From Nocardioides solisilvae (GTDB lineage: Bacteria > Actinomycetota > Actinomycetes > Propionibacteriales > Nocardioidaceae), in the NCBI RefSeq assembly GCF_003194625.1, contig NZ_QHKX01000002.1, positions 930,001 to 994,000 of the forward strand: a stretch of DNA of 64,000 nucleotides. Direction: 5' to 3'. The notes below the pieces were generated by a model. That model had not been told where the DNA came from. It worked only from the letters and a program-made list of their open reading frames with translations, and ran no database searches. Below are positions 1 through 8,479 of this stretch, in pieces. The position numbers and the translations under genes are program-made. Numbering within the stretch: position 1 is the stretch's first letter; the number at the start of each line of letters is the position of its first letter.

Positions 1-187
1 CGCGGCCCAGCTCGAGGCAGATCTTGGGCAGCTGCGTCGTCTTCCCCGACCCGGTCTCGCCCGCGACGATGACGACCTGGTGGTCGCGGATCGCCTCGGC
101 GATGTCGTCGCGACGCTGCGAGACCGGCAGCTCGGCCGGGTAGGTGATCACCGGCTCGGCGGCGGCGTCGGGCGCGGGTGAGGACAT
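1..187 (-). CDS. hrpA: ATP-dependent RNA helicase HrpA (N-terminus, cut by window edge)
   Basis: Only the first 62 codons are present; the gene continues beyond base 1. After an acidic, Ala-rich lead the protein reads into a DEAH-helicase start, with the Walker A motif GETGSGKT followed by [12 protein letters not shown], which is characteristic of HrpA/DEAH RNA helicases. These enzymes use ATP to remodel RNA-protein complexes in the cytoplasm, including stalled or collided ribosomes. The ATG at 187-185 follows a G-rich stretch that can act as ribosome binding site. The family is clear from the N-terminal motif; the rest cannot be checked here. Confidence 0.85.
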   Translation of the reverse strand, partial: MSSPAPDAAAEPVITYPAELPVSQRRDDIAEAIRDHQVVIVAGETGSGKTTQLPKICLELGR

Positions 188-227
188 GGTGCCCCCATTG
201 TGCCCGGGCGGTGGTCCGCGGAGCCGC

Positions 228-677
228 TCAGCCCTCGTGCGGGCCGGGCACGACCGGGTGCGGCCAGTGCTCGCTGCCGACCCGGCGCCCGGTGACCTCC
301 TCGGCGTGGATGCGCAGCAGCATCGACCGGTGCCCGCCGGCCCACGGCCGGGGGCCGTCGCCGGGCTGCTCGAAGACCGCCGCCGACTGGTCGAGCACCC
401 GCTCGCAGCGGCCGAGCACGATCACGCTCCAGCCACGCATGCGCTCCCGGTCAAGGTGGTCGACCTCGAAGGCGACCGAGGCGCCCGGGGCGTAGGTGGC
501 CAGCTCGGAGTAGGAGGTGGTGCGGACCTCCAGCACGCCCTCGCGGACGACGTAGTTGACCGGCACGATCCGCGGTCCGCGCGGGGTGGTGAAGGCGACC
601 CGACCGACCACGTCCCCGCGGAGCAGCTCGCGGCACTCGTCGACGGAGAGCTCGACCACCTCGTCCATGCTCCCCAT
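228..677 (-). CDS. Pyridoxamine 5'-phosphate oxidase-like (PPOX, split-barrel FMN/F420) family protein
   Basis: A 149-residue protein opening with the helix [13 protein letters not shown], then [20 protein letters not shown], the typical start of small PPOX-type split-barrel proteins (NimA-like or F420/FMN-binding). Residues about 75-110 ([28 protein letters not shown]) match the second half of the barrel. The family binds FMN, F420 or haem and often reduces small molecules; the substrate is not predictable. ATG at 677 is used; a second ATG three codons on (668) is equally possible. It is monocistronic between hrpA, also on the minus strand, and a divergent SDR gene. Confidence 0.8.
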   Translation of the reverse strand: MGSMDEVVELSVDECRELLRGDVVGRVAFTTPRGPRIVPVNYVVREGVLEVRTTSYSELATYAPGASVAFEVDHLDRERMRGWSVIVLGRCERVLDQSAAVFEQPGDGPRPWAGGHRSMLLRIHAEEVTGRRVGSEHWPHPVVPGPHEG

Positions 678-729
678 CGTGGCACGCCGGTGCCGTCCGG
701 GCGAGGGGTCGCAGCGCTAGTGTCGCCGC

Positions 730-1572
730 ATGAGGACTCTGGACGGCAAGGTCGTGGTGATCACCGGCGCCGCCTCGGGCATCGGCCGGGCGCTCGCCGT
801 GGAGGCGGCGGGGCGCGGGGCGTGCCTGGCGCTCTCCGACGTCGACGAGGCGGGGCTCGCCGAGACCGGGCGGCTGGCGCAGGAGGCGGGGGCGCGCGAG
901 GTCCGCACCGACCGCCTCGACGTGGCCGACCGCGCCGCCTGGACGGCGTACGCCGACGCGGTCGCGGAGCACTTCGGCCGGGTCAACGCGCTGGTCAACA
1001 ACGCCGGGGTGGCGCTGGCCGGCGACTTCGCCGACCTCGACCCGGGCGACATGGAGTGGATCATGGGGATCAACTTCTGGGGCGTCGTGCACGGCACCAA
1101 GGCCTTCCTGCCCCACCTGATCGCCTCCGGCGACGGCCACGTGGTCAACCTCTCCAGCCTCTTCGGGCTGGTCTCGATGCCGGGGCAGAGCATGTACTGC
1201 GCCGCCAAGTACGCCGTCCGCGGCATGTCCGAGGCGCTGCGCGAGGAGATGATCGTCGCCCGCCACCCCGTCCAGGTGACCGTCGTCCACCCGGGCGGGA
1301 TCAAGACGGCGATCGCCCGCAACGCCCGGGTCGCCGACCCGGACGACAAGCAGCGCACCGCCGACTTCTTCGACCAGAGGCTGGCCAAGATGGAGCCCGC
1401 CGAGGCCGCCCGGATCATCGTCAGGGGGATGCTGGCGCACAAGGCCCGGGTGCTGGTGGGGGCCGACGCGCACGCGCTGCACCACCTGGCCAAGACCACG
1501 GGCGCCCGCTACCAGGACCTCGTCGCCCGGGTCGCCCGGCGGGCGCTGCCCGCGCGCACCAAGGTGGTCTGA
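730..1572 (+). CDS. SDR family NAD(P)-dependent oxidoreductase
   Basis: A 280-residue classical short-chain dehydrogenase. The cofactor loop TGAASGIG is at residues 12-19, NNAG at 90-93, the catalytic Ser at 142-143 and the YCAAK pair (Tyr156, Lys160) follows. The extended C-terminus after residue 200 is Arg/Ala-rich, as in actinobacterial SDRs annotated as acetoin/acyl-type dehydrogenases; the substrate is unknown. There is no Shine-Dalgarno. A TAGTGT hexamer at 718-723 ends 6 nt before the ATG, suggesting a leaderless mRNA. The next gene starts 3 nt after the stop, so the two are probably co-transcribed. Confidence 0.88.
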   Translation: MRTLDGKVVVITGAASGIGRALAVEAAGRGACLALSDVDEAGLAETGRLAQEAGAREVRTDRLDVADRAAWTAYADAVAEHFGRVNALVNNAGVALAGDFADLDPGDMEWIMGINFWGVVHGTKAFLPHLIASGDGHVVNLSSLFGLVSMPGQSMYCAAKYAVRGMSEALREEMIVARHPVQVTVVHPGGIKTAIARNARVADPDDKQRTADFFDQRLAKMEPAEAARIIVRGMLAHKARVLVGADAHALHHLAKTTGARYQDLVARVARRALPARTKVV

Positions 1573-1575
1573 GCC

Positions 1576-2169
1576 GTGGCCGCGCCGCGGCCCGCGCGCC
1601 CGGCCGGCTCGCCGGTGCGCTGCGCCATGACCAAGTGGGGCGACCGGCCGCACTGGACCTACGAGGCGCTCTGGCTCGGTTGCGACGAGCACGGCGACTG
1701 GGTGGGCGTCCCCCGCGGCACCCGCTTCACCCGGCCGGGCCACACCTTCGTCGGGCCCAACGAGCAGGTCGTCCTGGTCCCCCGCCCCGCCGACGGCGAC
1801 CCGACGGCCTGGTCGCTGGCGACCTTCCACGGCCCCGGCGCGGGCTCCCTGCCGCCGCTGGGCGGCGTGCCCGTCGCGCTCTACGTCGACGTCACCACGC
1901 CGGCGACCTGGGACGGCGGGACGCTGCGCGCGGTCGACCTCGACCTCGACGTGCTCGCCGGGGACGACGGGCGGGTGCTGGTCGACGACGAGGACGAGTT
2001 CGACGAGCACCGCGTCGCCCTCGGCTACCCCGACGAGGTGGTCGAGGCGGCGCGGGCGGGCTGCGCGGCGGTGCTGGCGGCCGTGCGCGGCGGGCACCCG
2101 CCGTACGACGGGGCGCACCGCCGCTGGCTCGACGCGCTGGCGGCGCTCACCGCTTCTGGCGCGCCCTGA
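1576..2169 (+). CDS. DUF402 domain-containing protein
   Basis: A 197-residue protein starting with GTG only 3 nt after the upstream SDR. It carries the DUF402 (FomD/YgaC-like) pattern: a WTYEALWLG opening, then YVDVTTP near residue 98, VDLDLDV, the acidic DDEDEFDEH segment and a C-terminal helix. FomD-like members are metal-dependent phosphohydrolases of nucleotide-linked substrates; whether this protein has that activity is unknown. The acidic cluster suits metal binding. The last 23 bases overlap the 3' end of the convergent thrE gene. Family assignment rests on motif order, not on a search. Confidence 0.75.
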   Translation: MAAPRPARPAGSPVRCAMTKWGDRPHWTYEALWLGCDEHGDWVGVPRGTRFTRPGHTFVGPNEQVVLVPRPADGDPTAWSLATFHGPGAGSLPPLGGVPVALYVDVTTPATWDGGTLRAVDLDLDVLAGDDGRVLVDDEDEFDEHRVALGYPDEVVEAARAGCAAVLAAVRGGHPPYDGAHRRWLDALAALTASGAP

Positions 2170-3487
2170 ACACACCCACCAGCCGGGGGCCGGCGAGCCG
2201 CTGCTCGAGCCGCCTGGCCTCCCGCTTGACCGGCTGGGCGACGTACTCGCCGAGGATCACCCCGGAGGCCAAGGCGATCGCCACCGACGCGGCGGTCACC
2301 ATCGCCAGCAGCCCCTGGGAGACCGCGGCGCCGCCCTCCCCGAGCAGCGACAGGCCCCGGTAGATCGACAGCCCCGGCAGCAGCGGGACGATCGCGGAGA
2401 CCACCACCACCAGCGGCGGCACCTTGACCCGCCCCGAGACGGCGTAGCTGACCAGCCCGATGAAGAACGCCGCGGTCGCCGCGGCCCACGGGCGCCCGGC
2501 GTCCGTCTCGTCGACGATCCGGAAGATCGCCGCCGCCGTCCCGGCCACGACGGCGATGGGCAGCAGGATCCGCTTCGGCGAGTACGCCGAGTAGGCGAAG
2601 GCCGCCGCGCACAGCGCCGCCCCGAAGGAGAGGACCCCGATGTCCTGCCAGCCCGAGGCGCCGGGCTCGAGCTGGCCCACGTCGACCCCCAGCATCCCGC
2701 CGACCGTCAGGCCCCCGCTCACCCCGGCGATGATCCCCGCGGTGGCCAGCAACGCCTCGATGATCCGCGCGCCGGCGGTCACGTAGAAGCCCGACAGGGC
2801 GTCCTGGAGGGCGCCCATGAAGCCGATCCCGGCCAGCAGCATGATGATGTTGGCCGTCACCACCAGCGACGGGTCGACGTCCATCCCGGTGGCGGCCGCC
2901 CCGACCGCGAAGAGGGTGGCCACCGTCCCGCCGGCCACCTGGAGGTAGAAGGTGGGCAGCCGCCAGCGGGCCAGGAAGAGCTGGACCCGGTCGATCGTCG
3001 CGGCGGCCACGAAGGCGATCGCGACCACCAGCGGCCCGCCGCCCAGGAAGAGCGCGACCGCGGCGCACATCACCCCCGTCCCGGCCGTCACCGCCCACCG
3101 CTTGCGGTGGTGGCCGACCGAGACGATCGTCGCCATCCGGTTGCGGGCCAGGTAGAGGTCGAGCTCGCCGCGCAGCAGGTCCCGCACGAGGTGGTCGACC
3201 TGGGTGAGGTCCTCGTAGTCGATGTCGCGCTGCTTGATCTGGCGGATCATCAGCAGCGTCGGCATCGCGGCGTCGTACTGGTAGCCCATCGAGACCTGCG
3301 TGAAGGTCACGTCGATGTCGGTGTTGCGCAGCCCCAGGTGGTGGGCGACGGCGCCCATCGTGGCGGTCACGTCGGCCGCTCCCGCGCCGTTGGCGAGCAG
3401 CATCTCGCCGATCCGCAGGCACAGGTCCAGCGTCAGGTTGAGCTCCTTGACGTCCACCTCAGCACTCTGGTCCGGCACGGCGGCCAT
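2147..3487 (-). CDS. Threonine/serine exporter family protein (ThrE-like)
   Basis: A 446-residue membrane protein. The N-terminal ~130 residues form the soluble ThrE domain (LCLRIGEMLLANGAGAADV, then TFTQVSMGYQY and IKQRDIDYEDL), followed by about ten hydrophobic segments. This is the fused ThrE architecture (both DUF1212/ThrE halves on one chain) of Corynebacterium ThrE, which exports threonine and serine across the cytoplasmic membrane by proton antiport. Substrate here is inferred. ATG at 3487 is chosen as the first start before the conserved domain. Convergent with the DUF402 gene (23-bp overlap). Confidence 0.88.
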   Translation of the reverse strand: MAAVPDQSAEVDVKELNLTLDLCLRIGEMLLANGAGAADVTATMGAVAHHLGLRNTDIDVTFTQVSMGYQYDAAMPTLLMIRQIKQRDIDYEDLTQVDHLVRDLLRGELDLYLARNRMATIVSVGHHRKRWAVTAGTGVMCAAVALFLGGGPLVVAIAFVAAATIDRVQLFLARWRLPTFYLQVAGGTVATLFAVGAAATGMDVDPSLVVTANIIMLLAGIGFMGALQDALSGFYVTAGARIIEALLATAGIIAGVSGGLTVGGMLGVDVGQLEPGASGWQDIGVLSFGAALCAAAFAYSAYSPKRILLPIAVVAGTAAAIFRIVDETDAGRPWAAATAAFFIGLVSYAVSGRVKVPPLVVVVSAIVPLLPGLSIYRGLSLLGEGGAAVSQGLLAMVTAASVAIALASGVILGEYVAQPVKREARRLEQRLAGPRLVGVFRARQKR

Positions 3488-3539
3488 GGTGCCACGCGCG
3501 TCGTGGCCCGTCCGGGGACGCCCCGCCTACTCTGGCGGT

Positions 3540-4670
3540 GTGCGCATCGACTTCCACGGCTCCCCGGAGCCCACGCTCGGGGTGGAGTGGGAGCTCGCGC
3601 TGGTGGACCGGGAGTCCCGGGACCTCGCCAACGCGGCCGCCGACCTCTTCGCCCTCGCCGGCCCCCGTCTCGACCACCCCGAGCGCCTCCACCAGGAGCT
3701 GCTCCGCAACACGGTCGAGGCGGTGACGGGGATCTGCCACACGGTCGACGAGGCGATGGACCAGCTGCGCGGCACCGTCGACGTGGTCGCCCGCGCCGGC
3801 GACGAGCTGGGGGTCGACCTCTTCGGCGCCGGGGCCCACCCCTTCGCCAGCTGGTCGGCGCAGCAGATCACCGAGGGCCACCGCTACGAGGAGCTGATCA
3901 ACCGGACCCAGTGGTGGGGCCGGCAGATGCTGATCTGGGGCGTCCACGTGCACGTCGGGCTGCCGGAGCGGGAGCGGGTGATGCCCGTCCTCACCGGGCT
4001 GCTCAACTCCTACCCCCACCTGCTCGCCCTGTCGGCCTCCTCGCCGGTCTGGGCCGGCCAGGACACCGGTTACGCCTCCAACCGGGCGCTGATGTTCCAG
4101 CAGCTGCCCACCGCCGGGCTGCCCTTCCAGTTCCAGCGCTGGTCGGAGTTCGAGGCCTTCGCCCACGACCAGCTCGTCACCGGCGTCATCGACGAGCTCG
4201 ACGAGGTCCGCTGGGACATCCGCCCCGCGCCGAGGCTCGGCACGCTCGAGACGCGGGTCTGCGACGGCGTCTCCACCCTCGACGAGCTCGGCGCCCTCAC
4301 GGCGCTCGTGCACTGCCTCGTCGTCGACCTCGATGCCCGGGTCGCCGCCGGCGAGTCGATCAGCACCATGCCGCCGTGGCACGTGCAGGAGAACAAGTGG
4401 CGGGCCGCCCGCTACGGGCTCGACGCGATCATCATCCTCGACGGCGACTCCCGCGAGCGCCTCGTCACCGACGACCTCGCCGACCTGCTCGAGCGGCTCG
4501 AGCCGGTCGCCCGCCGCCTCGGTTGCGCCGACGAGCTGCGCCGGGTCGCCGACATCCCCACCCGCGGGGCCTCCTACCAGCGGCAGCGCGCGGTCGCCCA
4601 CGAGTCGGGCGGCGACCTCGTGGCCGTCGTCGACTCGGTCGTCACCGAGCTGCGCAGCTCGCTGGCCTGA
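3540..4670 (+). CDS. Carboxylate-amine ligase, YbdK / glutamate-cysteine ligase type 2 family
   Basis: A 376-residue protein of the GCS2 (YbdK) family. It starts RIDFHGSPEPTLGVEWEL, where the TLGVEWEL glutamate signature is diagnostic, and later has HVHVGL near residue 135 and the RPAPRLGTLETRVCDG block. The family ligates a carboxylate to an amine with ATP; YbdK has weak gamma-glutamylcysteine ligase activity. In a mycothiol-using organism the true substrate is uncertain. GTG at 3540 is chosen because the conserved N-terminus begins there and TACTCT at 3528-3533 ends 6 nt before it, with no ribosome binding site. Confidence 0.85.
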   Translation: MRIDFHGSPEPTLGVEWELALVDRESRDLANAAADLFALAGPRLDHPERLHQELLRNTVEAVTGICHTVDEAMDQLRGTVDVVARAGDELGVDLFGAGAHPFASWSAQQITEGHRYEELINRTQWWGRQMLIWGVHVHVGLPERERVMPVLTGLLNSYPHLLALSASSPVWAGQDTGYASNRALMFQQLPTAGLPFQFQRWSEFEAFAHDQLVTGVIDELDEVRWDIRPAPRLGTLETRVCDGVSTLDELGALTALVHCLVVDLDARVAAGESISTMPPWHVQENKWRAARYGLDAIIILDGDSRERLVTDDLADLLERLEPVARRLGCADELRRVADIPTRGASYQRQRAVAHESGGDLVAVVDSVVTELRSSLA

Positions 4671-4696
4671 CGGCCGGCCCCGCCTGGCGGACGGCT

Positions 4697-4717
4697 CCCG
4701 CAGACCCCTCCTGCGGG
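4697..4717. terminator. Small hairpin between YbdK and WS/DGAT genes
   Basis: CCCGCAG (4697-4703) pairs with CTGCGGG (4711-4717) around a 7-nt loop, 26 nt after the upstream stop codon. There is no T-run, which is usual for actinobacterial terminators. The downstream gene has its own promoter-like CATGCT, so termination here is plausible but unproven. Confidence 0.35.
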
Positions 4718-4743
4718 GCCCTCCGCTGTGCCATGCTCGGGCG

Positions 4744-6168
4744 ATGGTCTCCCCCGTCGACCCGACCGCCCTCGGGTTCCTCATGGTCGAGAGCCGGCAG
4801 ATGCCCATGCACGTCGGCGGGCTCCACCTCTTCGCCCGGCCCGACGACGCCGGCCGCGGCTACGTGCGCCACCTCGTCGAGCAGCTGCGCACCGTGCCGG
4901 AGATGTCGCCGCTCTACCTGCGCCACCCGCAGCGGTCGCTGCGCACCGCGGGCCAGCTCGTCTGGGAGACCGACCGACACTTCGACATCGAGCACCACGT
5001 CCGGCACAACGCGCTGCCCCGGCCGGGCCGGACCCGCGAGCTGCTCGAGCTGGTCAGCCGCCTGCACTCCACGCGGCTGCCGTGGGAGCGCCCGTTGTGG
5101 GAGTCCCACGTGATCGAGGGGCTCCGCGACGGCCGGGTGGCGATCTACCACAAGGTCCACCACGCGCTGATGGACGGCGTCTCCGCCATGCGGCTGACCA
5201 ACCGGGTGCTCAGCGACGACCCCGACGACCGCGGCACCCTGCCCCCCTGGGCCCGGCACGCCGACCTCCCGGACCCCGCCGACCCCGCGGCCCCCCGCGG
5301 CGGTGCACCCGCGGACGACCGCGAGGGGCCGTCGTACGTGCCCGTGGCGGCCCTGCGCACCGCCCTCGGGATGGCGGCCGAGGCGGCCGGACTGCCCTCG
5401 GCGCTCGTCCGCACCCTCTCCCGCTCGGTGCGCCACGAGACCTCGACCCTCTCGCTGCACGCTCCGCGCACGATGCTCAACCAGCAGATCACCGGGGCCC
5501 GCCGGTTCGCCGCGCAGGACTGGCCGCTGGAGCGGCTGCACGCGGTCGGCCGGGCCAGCGGCACCACGGTCAACGACGTGGTGGTGGCGATGTGCGCAGG
5601 GATGCTGCGCCGCTACCTCCTGCAGCACGACGACCTGCCGCGGCAGAGCCTCGTCGCGATGGTCCCGGTGGGCCTCAAGGCGAAGGAGTCGCACCTCCCC
5701 TCGGCCCGCGGGGGCAACGCCGTCGGCGCGGTGATGGTCCGGCTCGCCACCGAGGTCGGCGACCCGGCCAGCCGGCTCCGCGCGGTGCACGAGTCGATGG
5801 CGTCCGGCAAGGCCGCCCTGGCCCAGATGACCCCGCTGCAGGTGGTGGCGATGAGCGGGCTCGGCCAGGTGCCGGCGCTCCTGCCGGTGGTGCTGGGGAT
5901 GAGCGGCCTCACCGGACCGGCGTACAACGTCATCATCAGCAACGTGCCCGGCCCGACCGCGCCGAAGTACTTCAATGGCGCCCGGCTGCTCGGCACCTAC
6001 CCGGCCTCGATCCCCATCCACGGCACCGCCCTCAACATCACCTGCACCTCCTACGCGGGCTCGATGTGCTTCGGGCTCACCGGCTGCCGGCGCACCGTGC
6101 CCCGCCTGCAGGTGATGCTCGGCATGCTCGACGACGAGCTGACCGCCCTCGAGCGCGCCGTGGCCTGA
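4744..6168 (+). CDS. Wax ester synthase / diacylglycerol acyltransferase (WS/DGAT) family
   Basis: A 474-residue protein with the hallmark acyltransferase motif HHALMDG near residue 140 (HHxxxDG), preceded by the family opening MQMPMHVGGLHLF-like segment. The C-terminal half contains NDVVVAMCAGMLRRYL, the VMVRLATEV region and NVPGP. These enzymes move acyl groups from acyl-CoA to fatty alcohols or diacylglycerol, making wax esters or triacylglycerol at the inner face of the membrane. Length is normal. CATGCT at 4732-4737 ends 6 nt before ATG 4744. A palindromic repeat begins 35 nt after the stop codon and could terminate the transcript. Confidence 0.9.
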   Translation: MVSPVDPTALGFLMVESRQMPMHVGGLHLFARPDDAGRGYVRHLVEQLRTVPEMSPLYLRHPQRSLRTAGQLVWETDRHFDIEHHVRHNALPRPGRTRELLELVSRLHSTRLPWERPLWESHVIEGLRDGRVAIYHKVHHALMDGVSAMRLTNRVLSDDPDDRGTLPPWARHADLPDPADPAAPRGGAPADDREGPSYVPVAALRTALGMAAEAAGLPSALVRTLSRSVRHETSTLSLHAPRTMLNQQITGARRFAAQDWPLERLHAVGRASGTTVNDVVVAMCAGMLRRYLLQHDDLPRQSLVAMVPVGLKAKESHLPSARGGNAVGAVMVRLATEVGDPASRLRAVHESMASGKAALAQMTPLQVVAMSGLGQVPALLPVVLGMSGLTGPAYNVIISNVPGPTAPKYFNGARLLGTYPASIPIHGTALNITCTSYAGSMCFGLTGCRRTVPRLQVMLGMLDDELTALERAVA

Positions 6169-6202
6169 CGGCTCGCGTTGGTGGCGGCCCCGCCGGGGCC
6201 TG

Positions 6203-6268
6203 CCCGACAGGAGGTACGCCGCGACCCGCCGTACGTCGTCGGCGTGCCGCGCCGTTCGTCCTGTCGGG
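6203..6268. repeat. 66-bp palindromic repeat, copy 1 (REP-like)
   Basis: The ends CCCGACAGGA and TCCTGTCGGG are perfect inverted repeats, and about 25 of 33 positions pair across the whole element. A second copy lies at 7186-7251 in the same orientation; 63 of 66 bases are identical by eye, and identity runs a few bases past the right end (GAGG). The two copies bracket the nuclease-like gene at 6323-7165. This copy could also serve as a terminator for the WS/DGAT gene. Confidence 0.85.
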
Positions 6269-6322
6269 AGGACCTGTGCACAACGCCCGCACCCACCCCC
6301 TGGGCTGCACCAGACTCGACGC

Positions 6323-7165
6323 GTGGGGGTGGAGGAGGCGCTGCGACGGCTCGGCGGCGTCGCTTCCACGGCCGAGCTGGTCACCCTGACCTCCCGGCGC
6401 CGCCTGCACACCGCGGTCCGGTCCGGGCTGGTGGTCCGCGCCGGCCGTGGCCGCTACGTCCTGGGCAGCACCCCGGCCCACCGGGCCGCCGCCGTCCGAC
6501 TGCACGGCGTCCTCTCGCACACCGACGCGGCGCTGCACTGGGGCTGGAAGGTGAAGGTGCCGCCGGACCTGCCGCACGTCACTGTCAGCCCCCGCCGCCA
6601 CCTGCGCCGGGGCGACCACCCGGCCGTGCACCTGCACTGGCGGGCCGTCCGGGACGACGAGGCCCGCGGCGGCGTGACCACGCCACTGCGGACCGCCCTC
6701 GACTGCGCCCGCGACCTGCCCTTCGACGAGGCGCTCGCCGTCGTCGACTCGGCGCTGCGGCAGCGCGCGGTGTGCGGCGCGACGCTCCGCGCGGCGGCCG
6801 CCGACCTCCGCGGACCCGGATCGGCACGCGCCCGGCGGGTCGTCGCCCTCGCGGACGGGCGCGCCGCCAACCCGTTCGAGTCGGTCCTGCGCGCCCTCGC
6901 CGTGGAGGCTGGGCTGACCGTCCTCCCCCAGCACGCGATCAACGTCGGGGGCCTCGTGCTGCACCCCGACCTGGCCGACCCCGCCCGCCTGCTGGTGCTG
7001 GAGGCCGACTCGTGGACCCACCACGCCGGCCACGCCGAGCACGACCAGGACTGCACGCGCTACAACGCGCTCGTCGTGGCGGGCTGGCGGGTGCTGCGCT
7101 TCACCTGGCGCCAGGTGATGCTCCAGCCCGGGTACGTGCGTGCCGTCCTGGCGGCCCTCGTCTGA
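6323..7165 (+). CDS. AbiEi-like winged-helix plus DUF559 (Vsr-like, PD-(D/E)XK) endonuclease-domain protein
   Basis: A 280-residue protein. Residues 1-60 resemble the AbiEi-type winged helix (GGVASTAELVTLTSRRRLHTAV, then VRAGRGRYVL). Residues about 180-280 look like a Vsr/DUF559 nuclease fold: Glu in NPFES (183-187), Asp in HPDLAD, then LEADSW (Glu227, Asp229), ending RYNALVVAGWRVLRFTW, all typical of DUF559. It is probably DNA-binding and possibly a nuclease. GTG 6323 is preceded by CAGACT at 6311-6316 with 6 nt between. It is flanked by 66-bp repeats and faces an orphan methyltransferase. The family is common in actinobacteria and its role is unproven: mobile-element function, defence and repair are all open. 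Confidence 0.75.
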   Translation: MGVEEALRRLGGVASTAELVTLTSRRRLHTAVRSGLVVRAGRGRYVLGSTPAHRAAAVRLHGVLSHTDAALHWGWKVKVPPDLPHVTVSPRRHLRRGDHPAVHLHWRAVRDDEARGGVTTPLRTALDCARDLPFDEALAVVDSALRQRAVCGATLRAAAADLRGPGSARARRVVALADGRAANPFESVLRALAVEAGLTVLPQHAINVGGLVLHPDLADPARLLVLEADSWTHHAGHAEHDQDCTRYNALVVAGWRVLRFTWRQVMLQPGYVRAVLAALV

Positions 7166-7185
7166 ACGCCTGCCTGGCCGGCCCG

Positions 7186-7251
7186 CAGGACAGGAGGTAC
7201 GCCGCGACCCGCCGTACGTCGTCGGCGAGCCGCGCCGTTCGTCCTGTCGGG
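7186..7251. repeat. 66-bp palindromic repeat, copy 2 (REP-like)
   Basis: Direct repeat of 6203-6268; from 7189 onward there is a single mismatch. It starts 20 nt after the nuclease-like gene and ends 12 nt before the stop of the convergent methyltransferase, so it could act as a bidirectional terminator as well as an element boundary. The left end is slightly degenerate (CAGGACAGG instead of CCCGACAGG). Confidence 0.85.
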
Positions 7252-7263
7252 AGGGCCGGAGCC

Positions 7264-8430
7264 TCAGCGCTCCTCGAACCCGCCCCCCAGTCGCTCGGCG
7301 ACGGCCCGCAGCCGGGCCCGGGTGACGTCGGCGACCGTGGCCAGCCCGGCGTGCTCCGCGTGCGAGCCCGGCCGGACGGGCTCGGCGGAGTTGACGGAGA
7401 GGCACTGGCGACTGCCGCCGTCCTCCAGGTTGGCCAGGGCCACGGCGTGGCCGGTGGTGCCGCTGCCCGCGAACGGGTCGAGCACCCGGGCGTCGGACGG
7501 CATGGTCCGCAGGATCCGCCGGAGCAGCCCGGTGGGCTTGGGCGACTCGAAGACGTGGCCGACCAGCTCCTTGACCTCGGCGACGGCCGTGTCGGTGGAG
7601 CCCACCTCCGCGGCGTGCCAGATGGTGCGCAGCTTCTTGCGACGCCCTCCCGGCCGCTCGAGCCAGTCGCGCTGGAAGACGTCGACCCGGGGCCCGCGCA
7701 GCCCGCGGATCTCCCGGCAGACCAGGTCGTCGGGCCGCGCTGCGATGAGCGGCCGGGACCACCGCCACACGGCGGGCGCCCCGTCGCCGAAGACGGGGCG
7801 GACCTCCACCGAGCCCGGGAAGGGGTCGAGGGCCACCCGGCCGCCGTCGGGGTCGCCGTGCACCGGGAAGTGGAGCGTGGGAGCGGTCCGGGGGTTGAAC
7901 TTCTTGTTGGTGTTGCGCAGCGGGAGGTGCCGGAACCGCCGCCCGTCGGCGGCCACCTCGGGGAAGTCGTCGGGGTCCACCGCGTCGGGGCTCGAGGCGT
8001 CGAGCGCGCAGCGGCGGGCGTCGCGGGCGTAGACCAGGAGGTACTCGTGGTCGGTGGCGAAGCCGCGGCCCAGCTGGCGCCCCTTGGGGTTGAGGTTGAC
8101 CACGACCTGGGCCAGGAAGTTCTCCTCGCCGAGGACCTCGTCCATCAGCAGCCGCAGGCGCGCCCCCTCGTGGTCGTCGATGCTCACGAAGACGGCACCC
8201 TCGGGCGAGAGCACGCGGTGCACCTGCTCGAGCCGGGGGCGCATCATCTCCAGCCAGGCCCGGTGCCGTCCGGCGAGGCCGCCGCGGGTGGTGCGGAAGC
8301 GGTCGGCGTACGCGAAGTCGTTGCCGGTGTTGTACGGCGGGTCGGCGTAGACGAGGTCGGTCGAGCCGGCGTCGAGCCCCGTCATCACGTCGAGGTTGTC
8401 CCCCTCGACGAAGGTGTTCCACACGCCCAC
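7264..8430 (-). CDS. Site-specific DNA methyltransferase, adenine-type (orphan, type III Mod-like)
   Basis: About 388 residues. Catalytic motif DPPY is at residues 30-33 and the AdoMet motif DPFAGSGTTG near 318-327, so the order is motif IV before motif I (beta-class N6-adenine/N4-cytosine). The middle (LRNTNKKFNP, PTLHFP, KLRTIW) resembles type III Mod proteins. It transfers a methyl group to a base in a specific site, target unknown. No restriction subunit lies beside it. Start: GTG at 8430 or 8424 fits the conserved VEGDNLDVM opening; an in-frame ATG near 8481 would overlap the divergent gene. Its neighbour across the repeat is a Vsr-like nuclease gene. Confidence 0.85.
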   Translation of the reverse strand: MGVWNTFVEGDNLDVMTGLDAGSTDLVYADPPYNTGNDFAYADRFRTTRGGLAGRHRAWLEMMRPRLEQVHRVLSPEGAVFVSIDDHEGARLRLLMDEVLGEENFLAQVVVNLNPKGRQLGRGFATDHEYLLVYARDARRCALDASSPDAVDPDDFPEVAADGRRFRHLPLRNTNKKFNPRTAPTLHFPVHGDPDGGRVALDPFPGSVEVRPVFGDGAPAVWRWSRPLIAARPDDLVCREIRGLRGPRVDVFQRDWLERPGGRRKKLRTIWHAAEVGSTDTAVAEVKELVGHVFESPKPTGLLRRILRTMPSDARVLDPFAGSGTTGHAVALANLEDGGSRQCLSVNSAEPVRPGSHAEHAGLATVADVTRARLRAVAERLGGGFEER

Positions 8431-8479
8431 GACCAGCAGGTTAGTGCTCGTCACTCCTGTCACACCTACTCTGGAGCCC

